A stretch of 64,000 nucleotides of DNA from Pseudodesulfovibrio sp. zrk46 (GTDB lineage Bacteria; Desulfobacterota; Desulfovibrionia; Desulfovibrionales; Desulfovibrionaceae): contig NZ_CP051216.1 of the NCBI RefSeq assembly GCF_012516435.1, forward strand, positions 2,622,001-2,686,000, written 5' to 3'. How positions within the stretch are numbered: position 1 is the first letter of the stretch; each line of letters opens with the position of its first letter. A model generated the notes under the pieces. The model saw only the letters and a program-made list of their open reading frames with translations. It was not told where the DNA came from and ran no database searches. Positions 52,816 through 61,857 of the stretch are shown in pieces. A program made the position numbers and the translations under genes.

Positions 52816-53736
52816 ATGTCCAAACTCATAGTCCTTGGCAGCGTGAATGCCGACCATGTCCTTCAGGTGGATGGTTTTCCCCGTCCCGGCGAAACCGTGC
52901 TTGGCCACGGTTACCAGGTTCTGCCGGGCGGCAAAGGTGCCAATCAAGCTGTTGCTGCCGCGAGACTGGGCGCCGATATCGGCTTTATCGCCTGTGTGGG
53001 GGATGATGACTTTGGCAAACGCATGATCAAGGCATTTGAAGAGGATGGCATGGACACCCGTGCGGTCATGGCTGTTGATGATATGCCCACGGGCATCGCA
53101 TTGATTCAGGTGGCGGCAGGGGGCGAGAACTCCATCGCCATTTCTGCCGAGGCCAATGCGTGCCTTACAGTGGATGCCTTGCGTCCGCACCTTGATTTTC
53201 TGCGCGATGCGCAAACCCTGCTCATGCAGCTGGAGTCCCCCATTGAGACAATTGAGACTGCGGCGCGTGAAGCAAAAGCGGCGGGAGTGGAAGTGATCTT
53301 GAATCCGGCTCCGGCCCAGCCTTTATCTGATGCATTGCTTTCGTGCCTGACAATGATCACACCAAACGAAACCGAGGCCGAATTGTTGACTGGTGTGGTG
53401 GTTAAGACCGAGGCGGACGCCCAGAAAGCTGCGGATATTTTGCGTGACAAGGGTGTTGAAATAGTAATAATCACGATGGGTTCACAAGGGGCTTTTTATT
53501 GCGGCCCGGACGGCTCTCGCATGGTGTCTGGCTTCAAGGTTGAGGCCACGGATACCACGGCGGCTGGCGATACCTTCAACGGTGCGCTGATGGCCGGTCT
53601 TCAGGAGGGCGGCACTATGGACGAGGCGATCCGCTTTGCCCATGCCGCAGCAGCTCTTTCGGTTACTCGGTTGGGTGCCCAGACCTCCATTCCGACCCGT
53701 TCGGAAGTGGACGAATTTTTGGAAAACAACGGTTAG
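52816..53736 (+). CDS. rbsK: Ribokinase
   Basis: The 306-residue PfkB-family kinase makes ribose 5-phosphate. It has the start motif LGSVNADHVLQVDGFPRPGET, the signature GGKGANQAVAAARLGA (about 38-53), and the C-terminal ATP and anion hole motif DTTAAGDTFNGAL with the catalytic Asp in AGDTF (about 250). ATG 52816 matches the family start; the frame open from 52645 runs through the repeat and is not used. Confidence 0.96.
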   Translation: MSKLIVLGSVNADHVLQVDGFPRPGETVLGHGYQVLPGGKGANQAVAAARLGADIGFIACVGDDDFGKRMIKAFEEDGMDTRAVMAVDDMPTGIALIQVAAGGENSIAISAEANACLTVDALRPHLDFLRDAQTLLMQLESPIETIETAAREAKAAGVEVILNPAPAQPLSDALLSCLTMITPNETEAELLTGVVVKTEADAQKAADILRDKGVEIVIITMGSQGAFYCGPDGSRMVSGFKVEATDTTAAGDTFNGALMAGLQEGGTMDEAIRFAHAAAALSVTRLGAQTSIPTRSEVDEFLENNG

Positions 53737-53742
53737 GATTTC

Positions 53743-54747
53743 ATGGCAACCATCAAGGATGTAGCAAAACTGGCCGGGGTTTCGACCTCAACTGTCTCTC
53801 ACGTGCTTAATCGCACTCGCTTCGTCAGTGAGTCGCGGCGAAAGCTCGTTGAGGATGCCGTGCGTGAACTGAATTACCGTCCGTCTTCCATTGCGCGCAG
53901 CCTCAAGATTCAACGCACCAAAACCTTCGGCATGCTGGTTACCGCCAGCCGCAACCCATTTTTCGCTGAAGTTGTGCATGGTGTTGAGCGTCGCTGCTAT
54001 GAGCAGGGGTACACGCTGTTCCTGAGCAACACCGAAGGGGACGTCAAACGCATGGAGACCAGCCTTGATGCGTTGGAAGAGAAGCGCGTTGACGGCTTGC
54101 TTCTTCTTTGCGCCGAGGTGAATGACGATATTATCCGACTTCTTGAAGCAGAGCGGAGCGTGCCCATTGTCGTCTTCGATTGGGGACCGGAATCCGACAA
54201 TGTTGATCGCATCTATGACAACTCCAGTCATGGTGGTTATCTCGCCACCAAATATCTGATCGACAATGGTCACACTGACATTGGGTGCATCTACGGCCCC
54301 ATTGAACGTCGCTCTTCCCGCGAGCGCGTCGATGGCTATCACAAGGCCATGGAAGAGGCTGGGTTGCCTGTTCGTTCAGAGTGGATGATTGCTGGAGATT
54401 ATGATTGCGAGGGCGGAGTGCAGGCCATGGTGCAGTATGCCGCCATGGACAAGCGCCCGACTGCCGTGTTCGCAACTAATGACATGATGGCTCTTGGTGT
54501 GCTTTCCGAGGCAGGACGACAGGGTATTCGTATTCCGGATGATCTTTCTGTTATCGGCTACGATGATATCTATCTCGTGCGTTACGCTGCGCCGCCCCTT
54601 ACCACCGTGAAGCAGCCCAAGACCGAGCTGGCCGCCAAGGCCGTGGATACGCTTATCGAGCATCTTGATTCCAAGCGGACCAAGGGCAAGATGATTATCG
54701 TTCAGCCCCAGCTCATGGAGCGCGAGTCCGTTAAAAAGCTCGGCTAG
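53743..54747 (+). CDS. rbsR: LacI-family ribose operon repressor
   Basis: The 334-residue protein has the LacI helix-turn-helix and hinge (ATIKDVAKLAGVSTSTVSHVLN at 2-23; LNYRPSSIARSLK with the hinge-helix) and a ribose-binding-protein-like effector domain (about 60-334; TSLDALEEKRVDGLLL; FATNDMMALG; VIGYDDI). It is 6 nt downstream of rbsK and should act on the AAACGTTT operator before rbsD. Confidence 0.94.
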   Translation: MATIKDVAKLAGVSTSTVSHVLNRTRFVSESRRKLVEDAVRELNYRPSSIARSLKIQRTKTFGMLVTASRNPFFAEVVHGVERRCYEQGYTLFLSNTEGDVKRMETSLDALEEKRVDGLLLLCAEVNDDIIRLLEAERSVPIVVFDWGPESDNVDRIYDNSSHGGYLATKYLIDNGHTDIGCIYGPIERRSSRERVDGYHKAMEEAGLPVRSEWMIAGDYDCEGGVQAMVQYAAMDKRPTAVFATNDMMALGVLSEAGRQGIRIPDDLSVIGYDDIYLVRYAAPPLTTVKQPKTELAAKAVDTLIEHLDSKRTKGKMIIVQPQLMERESVKKLG

Positions 54748-55099
54748 GGAAGCTTCGCTTGAGGTTGCGTCAATCTCTCCATGTATTTGTTTGTATACTT
54801 ATTTTGTGGCGACAGCCGCAGAATGGGATTCCTAAGGCCCTCGGCCTTAGGCCGGGTGCAGGGCAGGAAGCCCTGCTAGCTCATTCTTAATCCCGCCGTA
54901 GGCGGTTTCCTCTCCTCTCATACCGTTTCAATCAGCCTTCAAACATACGTTGGGGTGGACCTCTGGGCTTGTGCCTGCTATGTCTGCCATCCCGTGATTA
55001 CCGTCACGGCTTACCCGCAGCAATTCATATCCTCATTGTTATCGATTCAGCATTTTGAATCGACTATATATTGTATGCACTTACGCAACAGAGAGAGTT
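54748..55099. other. Intergenic region after rbsR with hairpin repeats
   Basis: This 352-nt gap holds a repeat cluster at 54826-54913 (GGGATTCCTAAGGCC...CGGCCTTAGG, GCAGGGC...GCCCTGC, CCGCC-GTA-GGCGG) that shares a module with the element at 42499. An 8-bp inverted repeat TCGATTCA-N6-TGAATCGA lies at 55042-55063, with an AT-rich TATATATT just after it that may be a -10 region for the next gene. No gene is seen. Confidence 0.6.
55042..55063. promoter_or_regulatory. Inverted repeat in the GltD-like gene promoter
   Basis: TCGATTCA-N6-TGAATCGA is perfect and immediately precedes CTATATATT, 37 nt before the start codon. An operator overlapping the promoter is likely. Confidence 0.5.
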
Positions 55100-56332
55100 A
55101 TGGGAAAACATATCATCGAAGAAGCCAGTCGTTGTCTGCAATGTAAAAAGCCCCTGTGCAGCAAGGGATGTCCGATTAGCACGCCGCTGAATAAAGTCAT
55201 TGCCCTCCTTCTGGATGGCAAAATGCTGGAAGCCGGGGCCATGCTGTTCGAGAACAATCCGCTGTCCGTGGTTTGTTCCATGATCTGCCCGCATGAGAAT
55301 TTCTGTGAAGGCCACTGTATTCTGGGCAAGAAGAGCTCACCCGTTCAGACAAGCGACATCGAAAACTATATCTCCCGCTACTATCTCGATCAGTATAAGC
55401 CTGAGGCGGAAGACAACGGCAACGCCGACAAAAAGATCGCGGTCATTGGTTCTGGTCCGGCCGGTATCACCGTGGCGTTCATCCTTGCGCTGAACGGCTA
55501 CTCCGTAACCCTGTTCGAGTCCGAAGAACGCATTGGTGGCGTCCTGCAGTATGGTATCCCTGAATTCCGTCTGCCCAAGGACCTGCTGGAAAAGCTGCGT
55601 AAAATGCTGCTGCAACTGAACGTGAAAATCCGTCCCAATATGATGATCGGTCCGGTCATCAGCCTGGATGACCTGCTGCGCGATGACTACAAAGCCATTT
55701 TCATCGGCACCGGTGTGTGGAACCCCCGTCCGTTGCGCCTTACTGGCGAGACCTTGGGACATGTCCATTATGCCATCAACTACCTGAAGAATCCGGACAG
55801 CTATGATGTGGGCAAGCGCGTGGCCGTTATCGGTGCGGGCAATGTGGCCATGGATGTGGCGCGTACTGCGCTGCGAAAGGGTGCTCAGGAAGTGATCGTC
55901 CTCTACCGTCGCGGCAAGGAAAACATGACCGCCACCAAGTATGAGTATGACTACGCCAAACTGGATGGTGTGCAGTTTGAATTCTTCCGTTCCCCGGTCA
56001 GAATCGTGGACGAGGGCGTGATTTGTCAGGAAACCCGTTTGGAAACGGATGACGAGGGCAACTCCCGCATGGTCACTGTGGAAGATTCCGAAAAGCTGTA
56101 TGAGGCCGACTCTGTGTTCATCGCCGTGAGTCAGGCACCGCGCAGTAACCTGACCGGTATTGAGATCGGCAAGACCGGTCTGGTGATTACTGACGAGCTG
56201 GGTCGCACCAACCGCGAAAACATCTTCGCATCCGGTGATGTCGTTACCGGCGCCAAGACTGTTGTCGAGGCCGTGAGCCAGTCCAAGAAGTCTGCTCAGG
56301 CGATTATGGATTACGTGTCGAGTCTCGATTAG
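55100..56332 (+). CDS. GltD-like NAD(P)H-dependent oxidoreductase (stand-alone small subunit)
   Basis: The 410-residue protein has the N-terminal double [4Fe-4S] domain (EASRCLQCKKPLCSKGCP; CSMICPHENFCEGHCI), an FAD-binding Rossmann motif VIGSGPAGITVAF (about 116-128) and an NADPH-binding motif VIGAGNVAMDVAR (about 247-259). It resembles glutamate synthase beta subunit, SudB or NfnB, but no large subunit is next to it. It may pass electrons from NADPH to another partner. ATG 55100 follows GAGAGAG; the frame from 55055 is not used. Confidence 0.92.
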   Translation: MGKHIIEEASRCLQCKKPLCSKGCPISTPLNKVIALLLDGKMLEAGAMLFENNPLSVVCSMICPHENFCEGHCILGKKSSPVQTSDIENYISRYYLDQYKPEAEDNGNADKKIAVIGSGPAGITVAFILALNGYSVTLFESEERIGGVLQYGIPEFRLPKDLLEKLRKMLLQLNVKIRPNMMIGPVISLDDLLRDDYKAIFIGTGVWNPRPLRLTGETLGHVHYAINYLKNPDSYDVGKRVAVIGAGNVAMDVARTALRKGAQEVIVLYRRGKENMTATKYEYDYAKLDGVQFEFFRSPVRIVDEGVICQETRLETDDEGNSRMVTVEDSEKLYEADSVFIAVSQAPRSNLTGIEIGKTGLVITDELGRTNRENIFASGDVVTGAKTVVEAVSQSKKSAQAIMDYVSSLD

Positions 56333-56353
56333 GCTCGCTGAATCAGGAAATGC

Positions 56354-56387
56354 AAAGGCCCGCGTCAGGAATGACGCGGGCCTTTTT
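56354..56387 (+). terminator. Terminator after the GltD-like gene
   Basis: A perfect 14-bp stem (AAAGGCCCGCGTCA) with GGAA loop and T-run. Confidence 0.9.
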
Positions 56388-56472
56388 GTTGGAGCGACCC
56401 AACGTAGTATGTCGATAATACCACTCTCTCCTTATGGCGGTGTAGGGTAGCCTCCAAAAATAAGGAGAACAT

Positions 56473-57036
56473 ATGTCCAAGAAAGTACTTATCATCTGTG
56501 GTGATTTTGTTGAAGATTACGAACTCATGGTGCCGTTTCAGGCGTTGCAGGCCATGGGATACGAAGTAGATGCCGTCTGCCCCGGCAAGAAAATGGGTGA
56601 TCAGGTGGCAACCGCCATTCATGATTTTGAAGGCCATCAGACCTACACCGAAAAGCCGGGCCACAACTTTACGCTCAATGCTTCTTTCGATTCCGTAAAT
56701 CTGGATGACTATGCCGGCTTGGTAATTCCTGGCGGTCGTGCTCCGGAATACCTGAGACTGGATGAGAAGGTCCTCGATATGGTTCGCCATTTCGATGAGA
56801 AGGGCAAGGTCATCGGTGCTATTTGTCATGGCCCTCAGCTGCTCACCGCTGCCATCAATCTTGACGGTAAAAAAGTCTCTGCCTATCCTGCATGCTCCCC
56901 GGACGTTGTTCAGGCTGGCGGTGAATACTGCGCCATCGAGCTGGACGACGCCATTGTTGATGGCAACCTGGTAACCGCCCCGGCCTGGCCAGCTCATCCG
57001 CAGTGGATTCGTAAGATTGCCGAACTTCTGGGTTAG
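56473..57036 (+). CDS. DJ-1/PfpI-family protein
   Basis: The 187-residue protein has the nucleophile elbow [12 protein letters not shown] (Cys near 117, followed by His) and [12 protein letters not shown] of the PfpI/YhbO class I glutamine-amidotransferase fold. Members act as chaperones, glyoxalases or deglycases in stress; the exact activity is not set by sequence. AAGGAG precedes the ATG. Confidence 0.94.
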   Translation: MSKKVLIICGDFVEDYELMVPFQALQAMGYEVDAVCPGKKMGDQVATAIHDFEGHQTYTEKPGHNFTLNASFDSVNLDDYAGLVIPGGRAPEYLRLDEKVLDMVRHFDEKGKVIGAICHGPQLLTAAINLDGKKVSAYPACSPDVVQAGGEYCAIELDDAIVDGNLVTAPAWPAHPQWIRKIAELLG

Positions 57037-57070
57037 TAATAACTGAAGCGGGCGGAAGGACGATTGTCCC

Positions 57071-57355
57071 ATGTGCGAAATATATTCTTCGACACCTCCG
57101 TCCCGGTATGAAGCTGTGACTCGATCCGTGCGTTTGTATGGTGGAGTGACCAGTGTCCGCCTGGAACGTGGATTCTGGGACATCTTGGAGGAAATTGCTG
57201 CTTCGGAAGGTGTCTCCCTGGCCAAGTTCCTGGAGAATCTCCATGAGGAGGCCATGAATCATCATGGCGAAATCAGTAATTTCGCCTCACTCCTCCGGGT
57301 GGTCTGTACCACCTATCTGCGAAAAGTTGCTCCCGGCCTGAAGCAGGCTGTTTAG
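57071..57355 (+). CDS. Ribbon-helix-helix domain protein
   Basis: The 94-residue protein has the RHH_4-type pattern SVRLYGGVTSVRLERGFWDILEEIAASEGVSLAKFLENL (in pieces, about 18-58) and a C-terminal helix SNFASLLRVVCTTYLR. Proteins of this type are small DNA-binding or adaptor proteins, mostly uncharacterised. It lies 34 nt after the PfpI gene, so co-transcription is likely, and a terminator follows. Confidence 0.85.
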   Translation: MCEIYSSTPPSRYEAVTRSVRLYGGVTSVRLERGFWDILEEIAASEGVSLAKFLENLHEEAMNHHGEISNFASLLRVVCTTYLRKVAPGLKQAV

Positions 57356-57370
57356 AGCGAATGAATAAAG

Positions 57371-57407
57371 AACGGTCAATCGCCCAAGAGGGTGGTTGAC
57401 CGTTTTT
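57371..57407 (+). terminator. Terminator after the RHH gene
   Basis: A 14-bp stem with two G-U pairs (AACGGTCAATCGCC side) and TTTTT tail. It lies directly before the next ribosome binding site. Confidence 0.85.
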
Positions 57408-57418
57408 CAAGGATTGAA

Positions 57419-57739
57419 ATGGCGCTTAGTGAACTGACTCAACGCATTGTTAATACCATCCGCAGTGTCCCGTTTGGATATGTGGTTACGTATGGCTACG
57501 TGGCCCGTTTGGCTGGCAATCCCCGCGCCGCAAGGCAGGTTTCACGAGTTCTGCATTCCCTCACTCGTAAGGAAGGGCTGCCATGGCATCGCGTCATCAA
57601 CAGTCAGGGACGCATCTCACTGAAACCGATGCAAGGCTACGAGGAGCAAAGGCAACACCTTGAAAACGAAGGCATTGCCTTTGATGCATCCGGCAAAGTC
57701 GATTTGGATCGCTTTCTCTGGCGGCCTGACGAGTTCTAG
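57419..57739 (+). CDS. Alkyltransferase-like protein (ATL)
   Basis: The 106-residue protein is a DNA-binding domain of the O6-alkylguanine transferase family in which the acceptor Cys is Trp (LPWHRVINSQGRIS in place of PCHRV), the mark of ATL proteins. ATLs bind O6-alkylguanine without repair and hand it to nucleotide excision repair. ATG 57419 follows AAGG; the longer frame overlaps the terminator stem. It ends in CTAG shared with the convergent gene's stop. Confidence 0.92.
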   Translation: MALSELTQRIVNTIRSVPFGYVVTYGYVARLAGNPRAARQVSRVLHSLTRKEGLPWHRVINSQGRISLKPMQGYEEQRQHLENEGIAFDASGKVDLDRFLWRPDEF

Positions 57740-60033
57740 TCCAGCACTACATTTACCCGCAGGGCACGCAGACCGTGGACGCCCTGAAGATCTTCCAGCA
57801 TGAGGTGTTCTACCTCGCCTTTCACGTACCCCTTGTCTGTGAGATATTCGAGATATCCCTCGTACTCCTCACGTTCTTTTTCCTGCGTATAGATGACGGC
57901 CAACATGCCGGGTTGGGTCAGGCGCTCGTCGGTCCCCCGGATAGTGGATTTGTCGATGCGCTTTTTGATGATCTCGTAGCGCACATTGTAGGAGCCCTCG
58001 ACCTCGAATTGCTTCTCGTCCACGCGAAACTGAATGGTCAAGGGGGTGGAATGAGCCAATATGAGAGGAGCGCAGGCTAAGGGGTTAGGCAAGGAACTGG
58101 TCAATGATTCGGCGAGTCTTGTCATGCGGCACATCATCTTCAGCTGCCACAGACGCAGATTCATGAGCTGAACCGATTCAAAATGGCGCTCCTTGACCAT
58201 GGATTGGCCAACGTATGCGTTGTACTCCACGCCGTCGGTGCGATATTTTTCAAAATAGTGTGGGAAGATATCCTGTGCATCGACTTCTTCTTCGTCAAGA
58301 AAACGTGACAGGCTCTCATTGATAAGGGTTACGGATGCCTCATAGTCCTTGCGGCGTTGGTATAGGGTCCCCAAGAGCGGATTCATTTCCTCGAAATAGG
58401 CGTTGATGGGAGCCGAGGAGACGGGCTCGTTATCGCGCACGTTTTCAAGGAAAGGCTCAACCTGCGTGTGCAGATATTCCAGAACAGAGATCTCATCGCC
58501 GGAATCCATCTCGCTGCTGATCTGATCATGGATTTTTTGCAGTTTGCTATGATGGTAGTCTGCCAAGGGGAGACACTTGCTGCATATGATCTTCTGCAGT
58601 GTTTCAGAGGCAAGTTGGATGTGCTCCAGCAGGTCTGCCTGAATAGCCCTGTTCCGTTGCTCCGAGGAAGAGCGGATGTCCATGGAGCCATATAGTGGGT
58701 ATACTTCCTCGAACTCGATGTTTTCGAATCGGGCGTCATCACCAGGTGAATTGAGGTAACGGGTTGCAGCTTCCACAAACCTCCATTCAACGCTGGGGTG
58801 GATTGCTGTGCAGTGGGCCTTGATGGTGCGCTCGATGCGTGACTCGAACTCGTCCATCTCCTGACGGACGGCGATGCTCAGGACTGGCAGCAAGTCCGCC
58901 AGCTTGTATATGGAATTCGAGTTGATCATTTCCGGGCGGCTTGAAGTGAGTTCCAGAGTGGCAATTGTCTTCCCATTCTCCTTCAGCGGAATGAAACCCA
59001 TACTTTTGATGCCTGATTGCTCCAAAATTTCGTAAATTTCCGTATCAATTTTCTTTTCGGAGACGTTGGGGACAAAGAGCGGATTGCCTGTCTTGAAGAC
59101 GGTGCCGTATACTGTGCCCATCATCTCTTCCATTCCACCAGGAAAGTCTCGAAACAGGCTGCGCAACATGCAGTTGTCGTTTTGGCGGATGGCCCGGTAG
59201 TGGAAGCCCAGACCGGCATTCAGGTCTTCAAGCTGCAGCACTGAGCGGATACGTTGGACGATTCGTTCAAATTTGATTGGATCGTTGAGAGCGTCTCGTT
59301 CAACCAGTTCGGATTTGAGTTGAGAAATGTTGGCTCGTTCAGTCACTTCCTGATAGCGCGCAAAAATGAAACCGGAGAAGGTCACCCCATTGAGAGGCAT
59401 GAGTTCTTTGAGCGTTTTCAGGTCGCTCATGATTAGCAGGCGGGTAAACTGCTCTTTGGGGATTATTTCCAATCCATTGAGCCGAACATCCACGTAGTTG
59501 AACGAGTAATTGATGGTGAAATAACGGTCCAGCCGGGTGACTTTGTTGTGGGCTTTCAGAACCAGCTCACGGATGGTGTGCTCCACTTCGTAGTGAATGT
59601 CGTAGAGCATGGTGTACGCAAAGAGTTCGTCTTCGTTTCGCAGGGTCTCGCCTTGAGGGAGTACGCTTTCGCTGAGTGACAGTGTTACGTCGTCTGATTC
59701 GAGAAGGTTCTTGAACCGGGTTGTGGAGAAAAACGGGGTTGCGTTGTAGGGCTCATAAGCCTTGCATAGGGCATCCTCGTCTTCCAGCCCCGGAAAAACG
59801 AATTGCATGAGCAGTCGGACATCTGCCGCATGGGCGACAAGGTCCTCGTTCGTCAGAGGGCGATCAATTATGCCGCCATCGCGCTCCAGCAGTTGAATGA
59901 TTTTTCGTGCTGCAACAGCGAAAACGGTGTCTTCCTGTTCCAGCATCTCCTTGATCTTGCGATACAGGGGAGCAAAGCTCAGCTCCGTCTGGAACGGCAG
60001 GCTGTTGTATGATTGTTTTGTTATGTCTCGCAT
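57736..60033 (-). CDS. Large GAF-domain protein of unknown function
   Basis: The protein is 765 residues from ATG 60033, soluble, without signal peptide or membrane segment. The middle (about 280-410) reads as a GAF domain (MMGTVYGTVFKTGNPLFVPNVSEKKIDTEIYEILEQSGIKSMGFIPLKENGKTIATLEL in pieces). The flanks are helical with no known output domain: no kinase, cyclase or DNA-binding part. A Cys pair (ICSKCLPL) is near 490. Similar long GAF proteins occur in Bacteroidetes; function there is also unknown. The stop overlaps that of the convergent ATL gene. Confidence 0.8.
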   Translation of the reverse strand: MRDITKQSYNSLPFQTELSFAPLYRKIKEMLEQEDTVFAVAARKIIQLLERDGGIIDRPLTNEDLVAHAADVRLLMQFVFPGLEDEDALCKAYEPYNATPFFSTTRFKNLLESDDVTLSLSESVLPQGETLRNEDELFAYTMLYDIHYEVEHTIRELVLKAHNKVTRLDRYFTINYSFNYVDVRLNGLEIIPKEQFTRLLIMSDLKTLKELMPLNGVTFSGFIFARYQEVTERANISQLKSELVERDALNDPIKFERIVQRIRSVLQLEDLNAGLGFHYRAIRQNDNCMLRSLFRDFPGGMEEMMGTVYGTVFKTGNPLFVPNVSEKKIDTEIYEILEQSGIKSMGFIPLKENGKTIATLELTSSRPEMINSNSIYKLADLLPVLSIAVRQEMDEFESRIERTIKAHCTAIHPSVEWRFVEAATRYLNSPGDDARFENIEFEEVYPLYGSMDIRSSSEQRNRAIQADLLEHIQLASETLQKIICSKCLPLADYHHSKLQKIHDQISSEMDSGDEISVLEYLHTQVEPFLENVRDNEPVSSAPINAYFEEMNPLLGTLYQRRKDYEASVTLINESLSRFLDEEEVDAQDIFPHYFEKYRTDGVEYNAYVGQSMVKERHFESVQLMNLRLWQLKMMCRMTRLAESLTSSLPNPLACAPLILAHSTPLTIQFRVDEKQFEVEGSYNVRYEIIKKRIDKSTIRGTDERLTQPGMLAVIYTQEKEREEYEGYLEYLTDKGYVKGEVEHLMLEDLQGVHGLRALRVNVVLD

Positions 60034-60121
60034 TGGAGTTCTCAGTACAGTCTGTTCATGCGGTTTGTTAAAGCATAAACGCTGTCTTGTTTGAGGCAAT
60101 GATAACCCGAAGGTTCTCTGG

Positions 60122-61030
60122 TCAGTTCTGAAAATCAGGCATTTCTGCCTCTAGCAGTGCTTCGATGTGCTGAATGATTTCAGGGTGTAGTTCGTTTTTG
60201 CGGCGGGCAATATAGAGGGTGTTGGTCAGCGGTTTGTAGCCCTGCCACAGGATTTGAAGGTCGCCTCGTTCCACTTCACGACGGCAGAGAAAGTCGGGGA
60301 TGACTCCCACACCAGTCCCTTTGGAAAGGCTTGTCACGATGGAATGGATGTTGGGTACGATGTAGTTGGGGCGAAAGTCCGGGTATGCTCCGAAATTGAG
60401 TTGCCAGAAACGGCGTAGGTGTTCGTTGTCACCAGTGATGCCGTACCATCGTTGGGTGAGGAGCCAATCCATTACTTTCTGCCTGTATCCGGTACCGAGT
60501 GCGTCGTGGAAAGCGTTCGCGTCAACATCGCGTCCGGCAGCAAGGACGATGTGTTCCTGAGAGAAAGAACGATAAAGAATGTTTGGCTCATCCTGTTTGT
60601 GCGGGGTGACCACCAGATCAATGATGCCCTGCGCCATCTTTTGCAGCAGTTCGCGATACTCGCCGAACTCGAGAATCAGGTTGAAATCAAAGTCCTGAAC
60701 ATGCTTCTCAAGGGTTTCCCGGTAGGTTTCGAAACACATGCCCACCGTGACAGACGGTGTGTCTTCACGGGTGGATTTTTGAAAGTTCTTTTCCACCTCG
60801 GTCAGTTGATTGATGATGTCTACCACCGAGTTGTAAAGGAGTTTTCCCCGCTCCGTCGGGATGAGGCGGCGGGGTGCACGCTCGAATAGTTTGTGTCCAA
60901 CATGGTCTTCCAGGGAGGAGAGGTGCAGACTTACGCCCGGCTGAGAGATGAAGAGCGCTTCTGCGGCTGCGGTCATGCTCCCTTTTTCGTATACGGTTTT
61001 GAAGGTTCTGAGCCATTCTAGATTGATCAT
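60122..61030 (-). CDS. LysR-family transcriptional regulator
   Basis: The 302-residue protein has the LysR winged helix at 1-60 (LRTFKTVYEKGSMTAAAEALFISQPGVSLHLSSLE in pieces) and the effector domain after it. It is divergent from the flavodoxin-fold reductase at 61184 with a 153-nt AT-rich gap, so it likely controls that gene. Confidence 0.92.
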   Translation of the reverse strand: MINLEWLRTFKTVYEKGSMTAAAEALFISQPGVSLHLSSLEDHVGHKLFERAPRRLIPTERGKLLYNSVVDIINQLTEVEKNFQKSTREDTPSVTVGMCFETYRETLEKHVQDFDFNLILEFGEYRELLQKMAQGIIDLVVTPHKQDEPNILYRSFSQEHIVLAAGRDVDANAFHDALGTGYRQKVMDWLLTQRWYGITGDNEHLRRFWQLNFGAYPDFRPNYIVPNIHSIVTSLSKGTGVGVIPDFLCRREVERGDLQILWQGYKPLTNTLYIARRKNELHPEIIQHIEALLEAEMPDFQN

Positions 61031-61183
61031 GGCTACTCCTATTATAATTATGATGACAAAATATGATTTGTCTTATTTCACTCATAAATAGTCTTGGTCT
61101 AATTGATGTCAACAGGCAGGGCTGAAATGCACTGCGTAATAGGAAAGATTAAACGACATTTCATATTTTCAAGGAGAAACATC

Positions 61184-61798
61184 ATGAAAGTGATCGCTGT
61201 GAACGGTAGTCCACGAAAGGGCGGAAATACTGACAATATGCTCAAGCACGCGCTGGATCATATGGAAAAGGCGGGCTGGGAAACCGAGTTCGTGCAACTG
61301 GGAGGTCGCAACATCCGTGGCTGTATGGCGTGTGGCAAGTGTTGGGAAAACAAGGACTTCAAGTGCATCGTCAACAACGACATCTTCAATGAAATCATGG
61401 AGAAGATGCTTGAGGCTGACGCCATCATCCTTGGCTCTCCCACTTATTTTTCTGATGTCAGCGCAGAACTCAAGGCGCTCCTTGACCGTTCCGGTATGGT
61501 CGCTTTGGCCAATGATCGCGCCTTTGCCGGAAAGATCGGCACCGCTGTTGTTGCCGTTCGTCGTGGCGGAGGCATTCATGTCTTTGACACCATCAATCAT
61601 ATGTACCTGATGTCCCAGATGATCGTTCCCGGTGCTACATACTGGAATCTTGGTCGTGGGCTGGACAAGGGGGAAGTGCTGGATGATCCCGAAGGTCTGG
61701 ACAACATGAAAACCATGGCCGAGACCATTGACTGGCTTGGCAGGGCAATGAAGCCGCATCAGGGTACCTTCCCGAAAAATAACGATTTCTTTGGCTAA
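61184..61798 (+). CDS. NADPH-dependent FMN reductase/iron-sulfur flavoprotein-like
   Basis: The 204-residue protein has the FMN loop NGSPRKGGNTDNML (5-18), a Cys-rich segment GCMACGKCWENKDFKC (about 47-62) and GSPTYFSDVSAELKALLDR (about 86-104), typical of flavodoxin-fold iron-sulfur flavoproteins found in anaerobes. It may reduce O2, quinones or chromate; the natural substrate is unknown. AAGGAGA precedes ATG 61184; the longer frame is rejected. Confidence 0.92.
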   Translation: MKVIAVNGSPRKGGNTDNMLKHALDHMEKAGWETEFVQLGGRNIRGCMACGKCWENKDFKCIVNNDIFNEIMEKMLEADAIILGSPTYFSDVSAELKALLDRSGMVALANDRAFAGKIGTAVVAVRRGGGIHVFDTINHMYLMSQMIVPGATYWNLGRGLDKGEVLDDPEGLDNMKTMAETIDWLGRAMKPHQGTFPKNNDFFG

Positions 61799-61821
61799 AG
61801 TATAAATAATCATTCGCTTTC

Positions 61822-61857
61822 AAAGGGCTCCGTCGCATTGGCGGGGCCCTTTTTTTT
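61822..61857 (+). terminator. Terminator after the flavoprotein gene
   Basis: A GC-rich stem of about 10 bp (AGGGCTCCG/CGGGGCCCT, one G-U pair) with seven T residues. Confidence 0.85.
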
